Shown here piece by piece: positions 48,620 through 60,044 of a DNA stretch of 64,000 nucleotides. Numbering within the stretch: the first letter of the stretch is position 1; every line of letters begins with the position of its first letter. A program made the position numbers and the translations under genes. The notes under the pieces are model-generated. The model had not been told where the DNA came from. It did not search any database and saw only the letters and a list, made by a program, of their open reading frames with translations. The DNA comes from Colias croceus (Eukaryota > Arthropoda > Insecta > Lepidoptera > Pieridae): assembly GCF_905220415.1 (NCBI RefSeq), contig NC_059541.1, positions 6,584,501 through 6,648,500 on the forward strand, read 5' to 3'.

Positions 48620-50946
48620 CGTTCGAACGTCGCTACAGAGTCGCTCGGCGTCATTCGGCCCACACTATATTTCTCGCTCATTCCACATCTACTACTCACA
48701 ACTTCACAAGTCACTCATCTTGAGCTCATGGTGTTAGAAACAAAGCGAGGAGGTGGTATCACCACGTTATTTAATCGTGATTCATAGTATCTGGATCGGT
48801 CTTTGCTGTATATGGCATTCATCTTCGATACAACACATTTTGTTATTCATTAAGATATTTATATCTGTGAATAGCAAGTTCTGACTTCTGTCGTTGGTAT
48901 TATTTCTTAGAAAAATATATGCCCACGTTCATCGTTGTGCCAATACTACGAAACAAACCTTATATGTCCCTAAATCCTTCGAATTTACACAATGTAATAA
49001 TAACTTGTTAGTTGGATATTTTATAAAACAAAAATCTTATTTCAAATACCTAAGTATCTCAAACTTAAATGGTCTCTGACTCTCTAGAGTCTAGTCTGAT
49101 TTCAAAATCGAAAAAAAATATTTGTGAATTTCTAAAATAAATAAATATATAAATCATAGTCGTTAAAATTTAATAAGTAGGTACCCCATGTAGCTAGTCA
49201 AAGCAAAACAAGCATTTCATGGAATTTCAGTGGAATTTCAAGTATTCTACGATGATAATGACGTCGCAGTTACGTCATTTTGTCATTTACTGCTAATAGT
49301 AACGAAGGCGTTTGAAGGTTGTCTGACGAATGACCAAACGTCGTAACCTTCTTCTACAACCTACATATTGTGATGTTTTTTTTTTATAATGTGTTAATCT
49401 TATACAGGGATATTTAAAATTAATTATCCATCTTTTCTTTGTGGGTGTTCATTAATATTAATATGCCAACTTAACACAAATCTTTTCAAATATTTAAGTA
49501 ATAGTAGTTAAGTATACCCCTAAAATCTATTTTTAGATTTCCATTATCAAGCACAACTGTCATTTTTGCAATAATTTCAAATTGATATCATTCGAATATT
49601 ATCTACTGAGTTACCTTTTCCACCATAGAATTTGTATTAAATCTATTCCATTGTAGTTCTCCTTGGAGTTCTCAGTAGTTACCTTCTTGTTTTTAGCTCC
49701 AATTTAGTTTCAACTAACCACTTCCTAATTTTGTCTCGCTAACTGAAAAAATGTTAAAATGTTAGTGTATGTAATTCACAACTACCCACATTTTTTGATA
49801 TTCTTTAATGCAAATGTGAAAGTTGCAATATTTATTGAACCGATTGTGCTTCATAAGTCATAATTTAAAGTTCCAAATGATGAGTGTGAATTTAGACCCC
49901 ATAATAAGCTTTCCTAATAATTTACATAAAGAAGTGGTGACCACTGATAAACCCAGAAATGTAATCTAATATACCACACCTACACTGCCACTAATAGAAG
50001 AACACAATAAAGTAAACAATGTAGTCTTTACGACTGAAAGCTTTTACACCAGTTTTCTTTATCTGTTACGTAAAACATAGCTTTCAGCATATACCTATAC
50101 CAAACTATTTTAAATTTTTATTTCAAGTGTCTATAAAAGGATAATTCTTGGCATGTGTTTATGTCCTGACCTCCTGAGTGATAGTGGGAATGGATGGATG
50201 GATATAAGTATGAATGAATGACGTATGTTTCTCTTTATCTTACGACCACTGAAAGGACTTTGGTGATACTTTGCAGTGGTGTGTGTATTGATATTACCTA
50301 TATTTTTTCCGGAATAATGCATAAGCTATATTTGCTTTGCTTGAGGATTCGACCAAGGCTAAAACCAGCTAAGTAGTTAAAAGATATTAACTAAGAGGAA
50401 TTTACCTGTTAGGTACCTTTACAAACATAATATTGTAAATGACGTAGCTGAGTGTGTCTAAATCAAAGATTGAATTAAATTTGACTAAATATTTTGACGA
50501 ATTACTGGTCTACACTCCACGAACAGCATAAACATCAGTCAGCTGGTAAGTAGGTCTACTGAAATTAAGACCTAAATTACTTATAAAAGTTTCAGAAATG
50601 TCTTGGGTATTATGTTATATGATGAGTGTATAATGTAAGTTTGTTTTACGAGAAAAATAAATAAGAGTTACAAAGTTCTGGGTAAGTAAGTAAGTACCTA
50701 TATAATAACACATAAACAAAAAATATTTTTCTCTGAAAATAAAGAGTCACTCAATTCAGTAGAACATTATTGCCAAAACTAAAGTTGTAGGTATGTTATC
50801 ATGAAATTAGTCACGTCACTGTAATAGTTGATGTAGTAAATATGCTTGAGAATATCTTGTGGGCGGTTCATTCAGGAGATTCATTCTTGATCTTGGATAT
50901 TACGTAAAAAAATTATAAGCATAGTAGTTAAAACACTCTTTAGTGA
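48620..50946. other. Intergenic, no gene seen
   Basis: No exon is supported. Simple GGAT/GAAT repeats lie near 50,188-50,222. The part next to 48,620-48,760 may include heat-shock gene regulatory sequence. Confidence 0.4.
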
Positions 50947-51045
50947 TAAGGCCGCCCTCTGTGCTAGTTTAGCTATAAGTTTTAGTTTTATGTTATTTGT
51001 ATAACTAGCATAGTAAAGTGTTATAAATAAATAAAATAAAATAAA
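50947..51045 (+). repeat. LINE 3'-end fragment with AT-rich simple-repeat tail
   Basis: 'ataaggccgccctctgtgc' followed about 75 bases later by (ataaa)n is the typical 3' terminus of a widespread lepidopteran non-LTR retrotransposon. Only about 100 bp remain, so this is a severely 5'-truncated copy. Confidence 0.55.
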
Positions 51046-54000
51046 ACCGGCGTAGACTTGGATAAAATTTGTATCTATATTGCATCAACCTTTCTTAATA
51101 AAAATATTTATTCAATAATGATCCACGTTTTTATAAATTGGATAGGATTATAGGTACTTAATTAATCTCCCGATAAAGTCATAATTACCTAGTAGTTAAC
51201 TATGTATTATGTTAAGTGATTGTATCAGAAACAAATTGTTCAATTAATAGAACTGCATTTCAAACTATTATTCTGTTATTCTGTATATTATTCTGTGCTA
51301 AAGGTAATTTTAACGTCAGTTCTATGCACGTTCTATGTTTATTCAAAAGTTGTTGCTCTCAATAATATAGGACGGAGCACTTTAAGGGTTTCTTTACCTA
51401 CAAACGTTATAGTAGGTACCAACATAACATACCTACTCGCACATAAGGTTTCACCCGGATACAAACATCATTTGTTTTTAATTTAACCCCAGTAATCACA
51501 CCAAATGCATACACCTATTCCACTTTACTTTTAAAAAATTGACGAGATAGGCGTGAGCTTCAGGACGATTTCTACGTAGGTTTTCATCGCCTGGTAAATA
51601 AGAAGATAGTTCGTTATCTATTTTTATTCTGCCGTTTATTTGTATTGGATTTTAGAATCATATCAAAATGAGACTGAGACATGAGACCGAACTCATTATC
51701 TTTCTACATAATATATAAAAATAACTGTGAAAAATAACAAGACAACCTAACAAATGACAATAGATATGCTTAGTATTTATCACTTTATAGGTACTTCTTT
51801 TTAGTCTCGTCTTTATTTTTTAGGTAGGAGTTAAATCTTGGTCCTCTAAGTATTTATGCGACTATTTCCATTTTCAACTAGGTACCTAATCGCAAATTTT
51901 AAATTCTACCACAGATGTTATCATACTACACTAACTAGACTACTTACGCAGTTGTTATTAATTTATTTGAAATTTTTTTTGTGTAATATTAAAAGAGAGT
52001 GAATAAATTGATGACTGGGTAGATACTGCATTCCGTATGCGATGACCTTGATAAGTTCGCAACAATATGTAGGCACTTACATGCACTTACGATACATCCG
52101 ACGTGTAAGCATTGTGGGTTACATGTCTAGATAACCTAGATTGACGTACCTGCAGGCACATACCTTACCATGCATAACGACGCACCTCATGCAGTGTTAA
52201 GAATTTCAACTACAAATTGCTAAGGAAAATTCTTGAGCATTCTTCCACTTGATAATTGATATATAATCATATAACAGTTAGAGGTAAAATATTCAAAGAT
52301 AAGCAGTGTTAAAAAGAGAAAATGTATTCCGAAATCAAATAACTTTGAATAAATTACCTTTGTTACTAAAATTATCAACACTTACACTCTCAATCAACAA
52401 ATAAAAATCACATGAAATAACTACCTAAGTAACTAGTTAGTTACATATAAAAAAACATTTCTAAATAAAATATCTTTATTTATCAATAATAAAATTGGAG
52501 TGTCTGTTTTTAACTTAGAGCATTAAATGGCACCGATTTTCACTAAATACATAATATGGATGAACATACACTGTACTGTAGGAAAGGTAGGTAGTTAACT
52601 AAAATAGTAATTTATACAATTTTTGTCTGTCTGTCTGTTTGTTCCGGCTAATCTCAGGAACGGCTGTACTAACTAATATTAATGAAAGATAATGAATTCT
52701 TTCTTTAATTTTTCAGAAGTTAATATCGAATGATGTCGTGTCTTCGAAGTTTCAGTTTCAGTAGTAGATGCACTTTCAAAATAGGTACCCATGTAGATGT
52801 AAAATATAGATAAATACCTAACTTTATAAATAAGTAAAGAAGGTAATGATAAAAATCCGCTGGTTTTGTTATTTCTATTTGGATAGCGAAGTTTTCAATA
52901 TATGGGTATAAATAAATTCTATTGCAAATTTAGTAATTAACTAGTTACTTTAAAAAATACACATCTACTTCGGTACTTACATACCTAGTACATTTTAAAA
53001 ATATTAAGTACCCAGGTAACTATGGCTATCCGGAATTTACTTTGTTATCTTAGAAAACTGAATGTAGGTAGGTATTTGAGTATGACTATTATTAGTAGAC
53101 AGTATCTACTTAACGAATCTTATATATTTTACTTTTTGGTTAGCACCCACCATCAATATCAACGATATAATTTTAAACGGTTGTGCAATTTGCCGTCCAT
53201 TTCCTGTCCTGTTAGACATGACGTCATTGTATTATATTATGTTACCTACATTGTTATTTATATAACCAAGGAAAACTGCTCTACAACGGTTTTAATTGAT
53301 ACGAACGAAATTAGCATGGCACCCAACGTAGGTATGTTTGTTTAAACCATGATCTAAAGTCAGGCATTTCATGAAAGGGTCATTCACACTCTCGCACCAT
53401 CAAGCAGGATGCTTGATCATAAGAAATCGCACATCTGCTGTCCTCTTTCCAGTTTATATTTTAAACTTCAACTTTCGTTCCTTTAATAAAAGCTGAATGC
53501 TGTAATATTTCAATAACGTGCAGTCTTTTAAATTAAAATTAATAATAATCGACTGGAACGTCCCGGAAATTTTGTAATCAATAATGCATGTCTAATATCA
53601 TTCGCATTCGTCTGAGTCACGAAACCGGTTATAGATTAAAAATATATTGGTGCTCGCAAAACGTGGTTAGATTTGTAATAACAATGAGAGCAGGTGAATG
53701 ACACCTCAAATTAGGAGCAGGCTGTAATCGTCGACGCAATATCGATAACAGCCTTTATTAGGAATGCTGACTTAAGAGGGCTTATTCAATTTAACGCAAG
53801 TCAAAATCTCCGCGATCTATTACGATAGATCGCGGCTTGCGCTATACTTTTACTATGAACAGCATAAGTCCACAGGAGAGCGCCGAGCAACATGTCCTCT
53901 CTCTGGAAATGCTCGCTGCCGACTGATTTTAATCGGGTCGCGCGCAGTGTTTTATAGTACTTTAAAAAAAATTGTAGAAAAATAATAGAGGTACCTTAGT

Positions 54001-54740
54001 TGATTTTTTAAATTTTATCTTATAAGTAAGACGTTCTTTTATTGCAATATGTAAAAATAATATTAAACTAAGTCAAATATCTTGGTGAAAATAATCATTT
54101 TGTCGACTATAATTTCTAAAAAAATTCACATTGTTCGGATTTTAATTTCGTAAGTTAGGAGTCCAAAATAAAAAAATCTTTTAACTAACTATTTTAATAA
54201 GGATTTTTGCAGTTAGTTAAAAAAAATTGTGTGTTAGATCTATCAGCGATTTCAGATATTTTTAGCTTCGAAATTGACACTAAAAGCGAAATCAAGTAAT
54301 CATCGGCTCAGTTATCTTGATGGTATTCACAAATACTGTATTAATTGAAAAAAACTCTTAACTAACTATATAGACAATAAAATTTCCTAAAATTATTAGT
54401 AATTCGTATGTTTGTAAGATAAGTGGTTGATGGACAATCTGGTTTGAAAAATCACATATTTGAGCCAAACAGCGCACGGACCGCGTACACGGCCTTAACA
54501 CCCACCACAGACCACTTACCTTTAGTTTTACCACAGACTAATAATAATATACTACGTATACAAGTTTTACCTTCCTAGTCAGTTGATCGAGGTGACCGCA
54601 CTAGATACACAAGGAAAACCAATAAACAACATTAATAATTTATTTATGGTGAATATTCATTCACTATCTTTTGTAAATATTATATCTACTGAAATACGAA
54701 ATAAAGAAAATACCTAGGTATAAGTTATAACTGTATCGCC
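51046..54740. other. Intergenic, only repeat fragments seen
   Basis: No exon is supported. A dispersed-repeat fragment with (gtct)n and 'aatctcaggaacgg' occurs at 52,610-52,700 and resembles the one at 2,641-2,730. A plus-strand open frame at 53,022-53,345 has no recognisable domain. GC-richer sequence at 53,730-53,950 includes 'gatcgcgg' palindromes. Confidence 0.4.
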
Positions 54741-54755
54741 ATTTCAACACAAGTT

Positions 54756-54789
54756 TCAGTGATCATTCGACTTCCGCTAAGAAAGGTCG
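54756..54789 (+). promoter_or_regulatory. Internal Inr + DPE promoter of the Jockey element
   Basis: TCAGT at 54,756-54,760 matches the arthropod initiator. Taking its A (54,758) as +1, positions +28 to +32 (54,785-54,789) read GGTCG, a perfect match to the downstream promoter element consensus RGWYV. Jockey-type LINEs are known to use such internal promoters that start transcription at the element's first bases. Here +1 falls six bases inside the duplication boundary. Confidence 0.7.
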
Positions 54790-54964
54790 CGTCGCGTCGC
54801 TCACGTTTGGGCGCTAGTTAGTGCTCGGGTATTGCGCTGATGCAGCAACCTACAAATCGTCACGTCTGGCCGCGTGCGGTCGCCGCGATGACCCAGTTAC
54901 TGAAAGTAACTCACATATTTGTGTAAACAAAGTGTTAAGGCGAAGCTATAACTTTTAATTAATT

Positions 54965-56281
54965 ATGGCTCCGACATCTCCAATCAAACTAATAACTGAA
55001 ACAGAACACCTGTTATATAAACACTACAGTGAAGAAAAAATACAACGAGAACATCTCCAGAATTTAGTACATGACCTCAAAGGTCAAATAGAAAAACTTC
55101 AGCAAGAGTTGAGTTATATCCAAAGGCAAAAAAGTACAGACCCAGACAAAAAAGATAATAATGGGAAGCCAATGCAGGTCCAGTACGAGACGGATGAAGA
55201 AGAGCTTGCAAAGGAGACAGAATGGGTACGACAGAAGAGTAGAAAAAAAAGGAAATTGAACACATCACTGTCCCCACCATCTCATCAAGCAGACGAAACT
55301 ACTGCAAACAAAGAAAATGTGAAACCTAAGAAACAACCTTCACCACCACCCATAATTGTCGAAAACGTAAAAAACTATCAACAGTTTTATGATCTTCTTT
55401 CGGAAAATCTAATGAAAGATTCGTTCATCATGAAAATGATGAATGGAGAAAAAGTTAAAATAAATTCTAACGACGGTGACTCATATCGCGCTATTACCAA
55501 GCATTTGTTACAGAACAACTGCCTTTGGTATTCTTATGAAAATAAACAAGAAAGGCCGATTAGGGTAATGGCAAAAAACCTGCACTCCTCATATGTGCCA
55601 GCTAGAATACTTGAAGACCTGACATCTAAGGGATACAAAATCCAGGACGCGGTCAACAAACTGAGCTGGAAGAACAAGGAACCCTTAAACATGTTTATGC
55701 TCTCTTTCGATAAGGATGAGGACATAAAAAAAATATATGGAATTAACTCTATATTAGGCTGTAAGGTGGACATACAGCCCCTGAAAACATCTAAGCTGAT
55801 ACCACAATGCAAAAGGTGTCAAGCGTACGGCCACACACAAAAATACTGTTCAAAAGAACCCAGATGTGTTAAGTGTACAGGCAAGCATTTAACAAAGGAT
55901 TGCAATAAACCAACTACAATGAAGCCAAAATGTGTTCACTGTGGAGAGCCTCATCCGGCTAACTATAGGGGATGCACAGTGGCTAAAGAACTTCAAATTA
56001 TTAAAAACAAAAGCATAAAAAGGAATGCGCAGCCAAATCTTCAAATTCCAAACAAAGAAAAAGTAACTAAAGTCAGTAAACTTACAACAACAAAAGAACT
56101 TTCGTATGCATCCGTGACACGAGGAGCGCAGCCACAAACATCCTCACAGTCACACAATAAGCCACTAAACCAACTTATGGATGAAAAAATGAATACCATC
56201 TTAAAGCTTTTAACCTCGTTTGATGAGAGGCTTAAAAAACTTGAGGAAAGCAATAAAGGAGCTTCCAAATATAAACCATAA
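54965..56281 (+). CDS. Jockey ORF1 (Gag-like RNA-binding protein)
   Basis: This 438-residue protein has an N-terminal coiled-coil-like region (about residues 13-50), a charged linker, and a jockey-type gag domain around residues 125-270. Three zinc knuckles follow at about residues 280-340: C-x2-C-x4-H-x4-C (CKRCQAYGHTQKYC), a second C-x2-C-x3-H-x4-C (CVKCTGKHLTKDC), and a third CVHC...C variant. It would bind element RNA and form ribonucleoprotein particles. The start ATG is the first in frame. The stop at 56,279-56,281 is followed two bases later by the ORF2 start. Confidence 0.93.
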   Translation: MAPTSPIKLITETEHLLYKHYSEEKIQREHLQNLVHDLKGQIEKLQQELSYIQRQKSTDPDKKDNNGKPMQVQYETDEEELAKETEWVRQKSRKKRKLNTSLSPPSHQADETTANKENVKPKKQPSPPPIIVENVKNYQQFYDLLSENLMKDSFIMKMMNGEKVKINSNDGDSYRAITKHLLQNNCLWYSYENKQERPIRVMAKNLHSSYVPARILEDLTSKGYKIQDAVNKLSWKNKEPLNMFMLSFDKDEDIKKIYGINSILGCKVDIQPLKTSKLIPQCKRCQAYGHTQKYCSKEPRCVKCTGKHLTKDCNKPTTMKPKCVHCGEPHPANYRGCTVAKELQIIKNKSIKRNAQPNLQIPNKEKVTKVSKLTTTKELSYASVTRGAQPQTSSQSHNKPLNQLMDEKMNTILKLLTSFDERLKKLEESNKGASKYKP

Positions 56282-56283
56282 AA

Positions 56284-58941
56284 ATGTCGAACACATTAAA
56301 AATTATGGCATGGAATGCAAATGGACTGCTAAAACATCAGAACGAACTAACAGCAGTCCTAGACATAGAAAACATTGATGTATGTCTCATCTCAGAGACA
56401 CACTTCAACAAAGAATCCCACGTAGAAATCAAAGGCTACAAAGTTTATCACGCGCTGCATCCCCATAATACATCAAGAGGAGGAAGTGCTGTCATTATAA
56501 AGGAGAACATCTACCATTATCAAGTAAATAAATACGAAAAAGAAGAAATACAAGCAGTGGCGGTCAGTGTAAAAACTAAGCATTGTCCTATAACCATTTC
56601 ATCCATATACTGTCCACCAAGGTATTCCTTGAAAGCAGATCATTACAAAAGCCTTCTACACGATCTTGGAAACAGATTTATATTAGGAGGTGATTTTAAT
56701 GCTAAAAATGTATACTGGGGTTCAAGACTGACCACAACCAAAGGAAGAGAGTTACTATGTGCTATTAGAGATACACAGTGTAAAACTTTATCGACGGGTA
56801 AACCAACCTATTGGCCAACCGACCGACAGAAAAAACCAGACTTAATTGACTTTTTTATTTATAAAAATATATCACAAAATTTTCTTCACATTGAGGAAGG
56901 TTATGACATGAGCTCAGACCACTCGCCTATCATACTAACTATAAGTGAGAGCATAATAATGAGGGAAAGCCATCCTACTTTAGTAAATAAATATACTAAT
57001 TGGGAAAGCTTCAAAAAGGACTTAGAATCTGTGATAGAATTACAAATTCCTTTAAAAAGCCAAGAAGATCTGGAGCATGAAATCAGAAAATTTATTGTTG
57101 ATATACAGAAAAGCGCTTGGAATAATACACCTACTGTTAGAAAAAGCAAAAGATCCAGTAATTATCCGCCAGAAATCACAAATCTTATAGCCAAAAAAAG
57201 ACAACAAAGACAGATATGGCATCATACGAGATTTCCACATGATAAAACAGTCCTTAATAATCTTACTAAAAGACTGAAAAGAACAATTCAAAAGTTTCAA
57301 GATGAATCAATGGATATCTTCCTTAGTCATCTAACTAGTGATCGTACAACAGATTACTCCCTTTGGAAAACCACAAAAAGTTCAAAAAAACCAATGACGC
57401 ATATCCCACCAATCAAAGATGTGAATGGGAAGTGGGCAATCAGCAACGAGCAAAAAGCAGCAAGATTTGCACAACATCTGGAGCAAATTTTCAAACCCAA
57501 TGAAGAGAATGAACACTTCGCTTTAGTAGAAGAAACAGTAAATGATGAGCTAGAAATAAGACTAGTCACTCCAAGAGAAGTATCCAGTGAAATTAAACGA
57601 CTTAGCCGAAAGAAAACACCTGGCTATGATCTCATTACTGGAGAAATCCTTAGAAACCTTCCGCGGAAGGCTATTGTCAAACTAACTACAATCATTAATG
57701 CTACCTTTAGGCTTAAGTGTGTGCCTGATGTGTGGAAAATAGCCGAAGTAATAATGATACCAAAACCTGGTAAACCGCCACATGAGACTACTTCATACCG
57801 GCCGATCTCTCTGCTGCCGATCATGTCAAAATTATTTGAAAAACTATTCTTGAAACGGTTAAAACCCATAATCGAGGAAAGAAACTTAATTCCTGAGTAC
57901 CAATTTGGATTCAGAGAACGCCATTCTACAATAGACCAAGTACATAGGATAACCAATATAATTGAAAAGGCTCTAGAAGAAAGAAAAGTTTGCTCCACGG
58001 TATTTTTGGATGTGGCGCAAGCATTTGATAAAGTATGGCACGAAGGGCTTATATACAAACTAAGAAATATGCTCCCAAAACAGTTTGCTGACATCTTAGA
58101 GTCTTACTTATCACAACGTATGTTTAGAGTAAGGCAAGATGATGCATATTCAGAGCTTAAGCCTATAAAAGCTGGAGTACCGCAAGGAAGTGTCCTGGGT
58201 CCTATTTTGTACTTGTTGTACACTTGCGATATTCCTGAGTTAGAAAACAACACCATTGCAACATTTGCGGATGACACAGCTATAATGGCTACAGGTGACA
58301 CTCAAGAAGAAGCAGTAGAAAAAGTTCAGACAGCTGTTAATACGATCTTTGACTGGACGAAAAAATGGAGAGTAAAACTCAATGAGTCTAAATCTATTCA
58401 CATAGACTTCACAAACAAAAAGCCAAATTATCATCCGGTATACATAAATAATCATGTAATACCTTATCAAAATACAGCTAAATATCTGGGTATGACTCTT
58501 GACGCAAAGCTTCGCTGGAAGGCTCATGTCAAAAAGAAACGCGAGGAGCTAGAGCTTCGCTATAAAGCTATGTACTGGCTAATTGGCAAGCATTCTTCAC
58601 TCTCAAAGCAAAACAAGTTACTCTTGTATAAACAAGTCCTTATGCCTTTGTGGACTTATGGTAGTCAGCTTTGGGGCTGTACTAAACAAAGCAATATCAC
58701 TATCATACAACGATTCCAAAATAAAGTACTGAGAGAGATCGTGAATGCTCCTTGGTACATTAGAAATGACGACCTACATCGGGACCTTAAAGTAGATCTC
58801 GTCACGGACATAATTAAAAAGAACGCCGAAGCTCACGAACGCAGACTTCACCATCATGTGAACGTCGAGGCTATCCAGCTCCTTGACAACACGGACATAG
58901 TGAGAAGACTGAAAAGGACAAAACCTTTTGAGTTAGTTTAG
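56284..58941 (+). CDS. Jockey ORF2 (AP endonuclease and reverse transcriptase)
   Basis: This 885-residue protein is complete. The N-terminal exonuclease/endonuclease/phosphatase fold shows WNANGL, ISETHF, GGDFNAKN and SSDHSPI (about residues 10-220). The reverse transcriptase follows, with YRPISLLPIMSKLFEK, QFGFRERHST, FLDVAQAFDKVWH, GVPQGSVLGP and the catalytic FADD (about 660). There is no RNase H domain, in line with Jockey. It nicks target DNA and copies the RNA in place. Its frame differs from ORF1, and the short junction TAAAAATG suggests re-initiation after ORF1 termination. Confidence 0.94.
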   Translation: MSNTLKIMAWNANGLLKHQNELTAVLDIENIDVCLISETHFNKESHVEIKGYKVYHALHPHNTSRGGSAVIIKENIYHYQVNKYEKEEIQAVAVSVKTKHCPITISSIYCPPRYSLKADHYKSLLHDLGNRFILGGDFNAKNVYWGSRLTTTKGRELLCAIRDTQCKTLSTGKPTYWPTDRQKKPDLIDFFIYKNISQNFLHIEEGYDMSSDHSPIILTISESIIMRESHPTLVNKYTNWESFKKDLESVIELQIPLKSQEDLEHEIRKFIVDIQKSAWNNTPTVRKSKRSSNYPPEITNLIAKKRQQRQIWHHTRFPHDKTVLNNLTKRLKRTIQKFQDESMDIFLSHLTSDRTTDYSLWKTTKSSKKPMTHIPPIKDVNGKWAISNEQKAARFAQHLEQIFKPNEENEHFALVEETVNDELEIRLVTPREVSSEIKRLSRKKTPGYDLITGEILRNLPRKAIVKLTTIINATFRLKCVPDVWKIAEVIMIPKPGKPPHETTSYRPISLLPIMSKLFEKLFLKRLKPIIEERNLIPEYQFGFRERHSTIDQVHRITNIIEKALEERKVCSTVFLDVAQAFDKVWHEGLIYKLRNMLPKQFADILESYLSQRMFRVRQDDAYSELKPIKAGVPQGSVLGPILYLLYTCDIPELENNTIATFADDTAIMATGDTQEEAVEKVQTAVNTIFDWTKKWRVKLNESKSIHIDFTNKKPNYHPVYINNHVIPYQNTAKYLGMTLDAKLRWKAHVKKKREELELRYKAMYWLIGKHSSLSKQNKLLLYKQVLMPLWTYGSQLWGCTKQSNITIIQRFQNKVLREIVNAPWYIRNDDLHRDLKVDLVTDIIKKNAEAHERRLHHHVNVEAIQLLDNTDIVRRLKRTKPFELV

Positions 58942-59189
58942 TGAAGTGTCAGTGTAATATAGTGAGTGCTATTCATAAAGAACACATGAACAAAGTGTCT
59001 TCGCCTTAAATAGAGACATTAAGAAAAGTGTTAATGGACACATTCTTAGACATACTATACCTAGCAAATTAAGTTAGATTTATATTACTCATTAGCCTAT
59101 AGTAAAAGGCTAGATCGTAATTTTCAATAATGATACCTTAGGTTCATTATTTTAGGTAAAAAAAAAAAAAAAAAAAAATTTCAACACAA

Positions 59190-59914
59190 AAAAACTTTTT
59201 AGTTTTTACCAATTGGAAGGTTAACTTTGCTAATATTGTCAAACCTATTCAGGGTTACTTGTAAAACACCAGCAACCTCGCAGGACAAGATAGCTAACAT
59301 CACAATCAACTATGATAATTACAATAAAGCGATGCGATGCTCTAAAATACTATTCACAATTTTCCGAAATTACTCCACATCCGAAATTCTCCCAATGCAC
59401 TATATTGATCTAGGTAGTTCATTTTCCATTAATTCCTAGAAACTCAAAGTTTGGACTGCCAATGAGCAAAGTGTGTGCTGCGTAACCAAAACAATTACCA
59501 CGTATAAATTGAATTAAAGGTCGTTTATTACTCTGTTCTCTATAGATAATGAAGCGTAACGATGCTTCGACCAATCACCAAGGTCATCCAAGTCAGGCTA
59601 TGTGATGACCTGTCTCTATTGCCTACTGACCAAACAGACCAGAACAAGAATTCTTTTCCGTACCCACAAATCTTAAGTTTCATTAAAATATTCTCACGAT
59701 CGTTATTAAATTGGTGTGAAGTGTGAACGTAATAAACTAATAACTAATAGGTAGGTACCTACCTATTATATTATAGTGGTACCAAGGTAAATATTTTTAT
59801 AACGTGATGTTGAATGAAATTTTATTATAATTTTAACAAGTCGTCTTCATTTCAAGCTCTAAAGCTATCTACTTTAAAGATATAATAATAATTATAAAAC
59901 CGGGAAATTGAATT
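59190..59914. other. Intergenic, no gene seen
   Basis: AT-rich DNA right of the Jockey insertion. A plus-strand open frame at 59,227-59,439 has no recognisable domain. Palindromic 'taggtaggtacctacctat' occurs at 59,748-59,766. Confidence 0.4.
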
Positions 59915-59968
59915 TGAAAAAAAAAACCGGTCAAATGCGAGTCTGACTCGTGCACTCGGCTCGGCTCT

Positions 59969-59969
<1 letters not shown>
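59915..59969 (+). repeat. Fragment of 'accggtcaaatgcgagtc' repeat
   Basis: 'aaaaaaccggtcaaatgcgagtctgactcg' (core ccggtcaaatgcgagtc) resembles the very common lepidopteran repeat whose consensus continues into a 'gttccgtac' word. Here it stops at 'ggctctg' where a poly-T tract begins, so it seems to be interrupted by the next insertion. Confidence 0.5.

Positions 59970-60041
<72 letters not shown>
59970..60041 (-). repeat. 72-nt T tract, probable poly-A tail of a minus-strand retro-insertion
   Basis: An unbroken run of 72 T. Read on the minus strand it follows ordinary sequence ending '...aagttctatgtgatgt', as a poly-A tail would. The sequence to the right (up to perhaps 60,540) may thus be the body of a retrotransposed 3' end. 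I could not find a matching target duplication. Such a long homopolymer can also be inflated by assembly. Confidence 0.6.

Positions 60042-60044
<3 letters not shown>

Larger units (their letters stand above)
54753..59177 (+). mobile_element. Full-length Jockey-type LINE with 12-bp target duplication
   Basis: The element lies between two copies of atttcaacacaa (54,741-54,752 and 59,178-59,189). It has a 5' UTR of 212 bp, two long open frames separated by two bases, a 3' UTR of about 220 bp and a poly-A tail of about 20 A (59,158-59,177). Both frames are uninterrupted with all diagnostic motifs, so this looks like a recent and perhaps active copy. The poly-A tail makes the exact right boundary ambiguous by a base or two. 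Confidence 0.93.

Noticed and set aside
48600..48720. Possible heat-shock elements upstream of the small heat-shock gene
   Set aside because: TTCGAA-type words lack the correct nTTCnnGAAn spacing, so no element is claimed.
53022..53345. 107-codon plus-strand open frame
   Set aside because: No domain recognised, AT-rich composition, no splice context.
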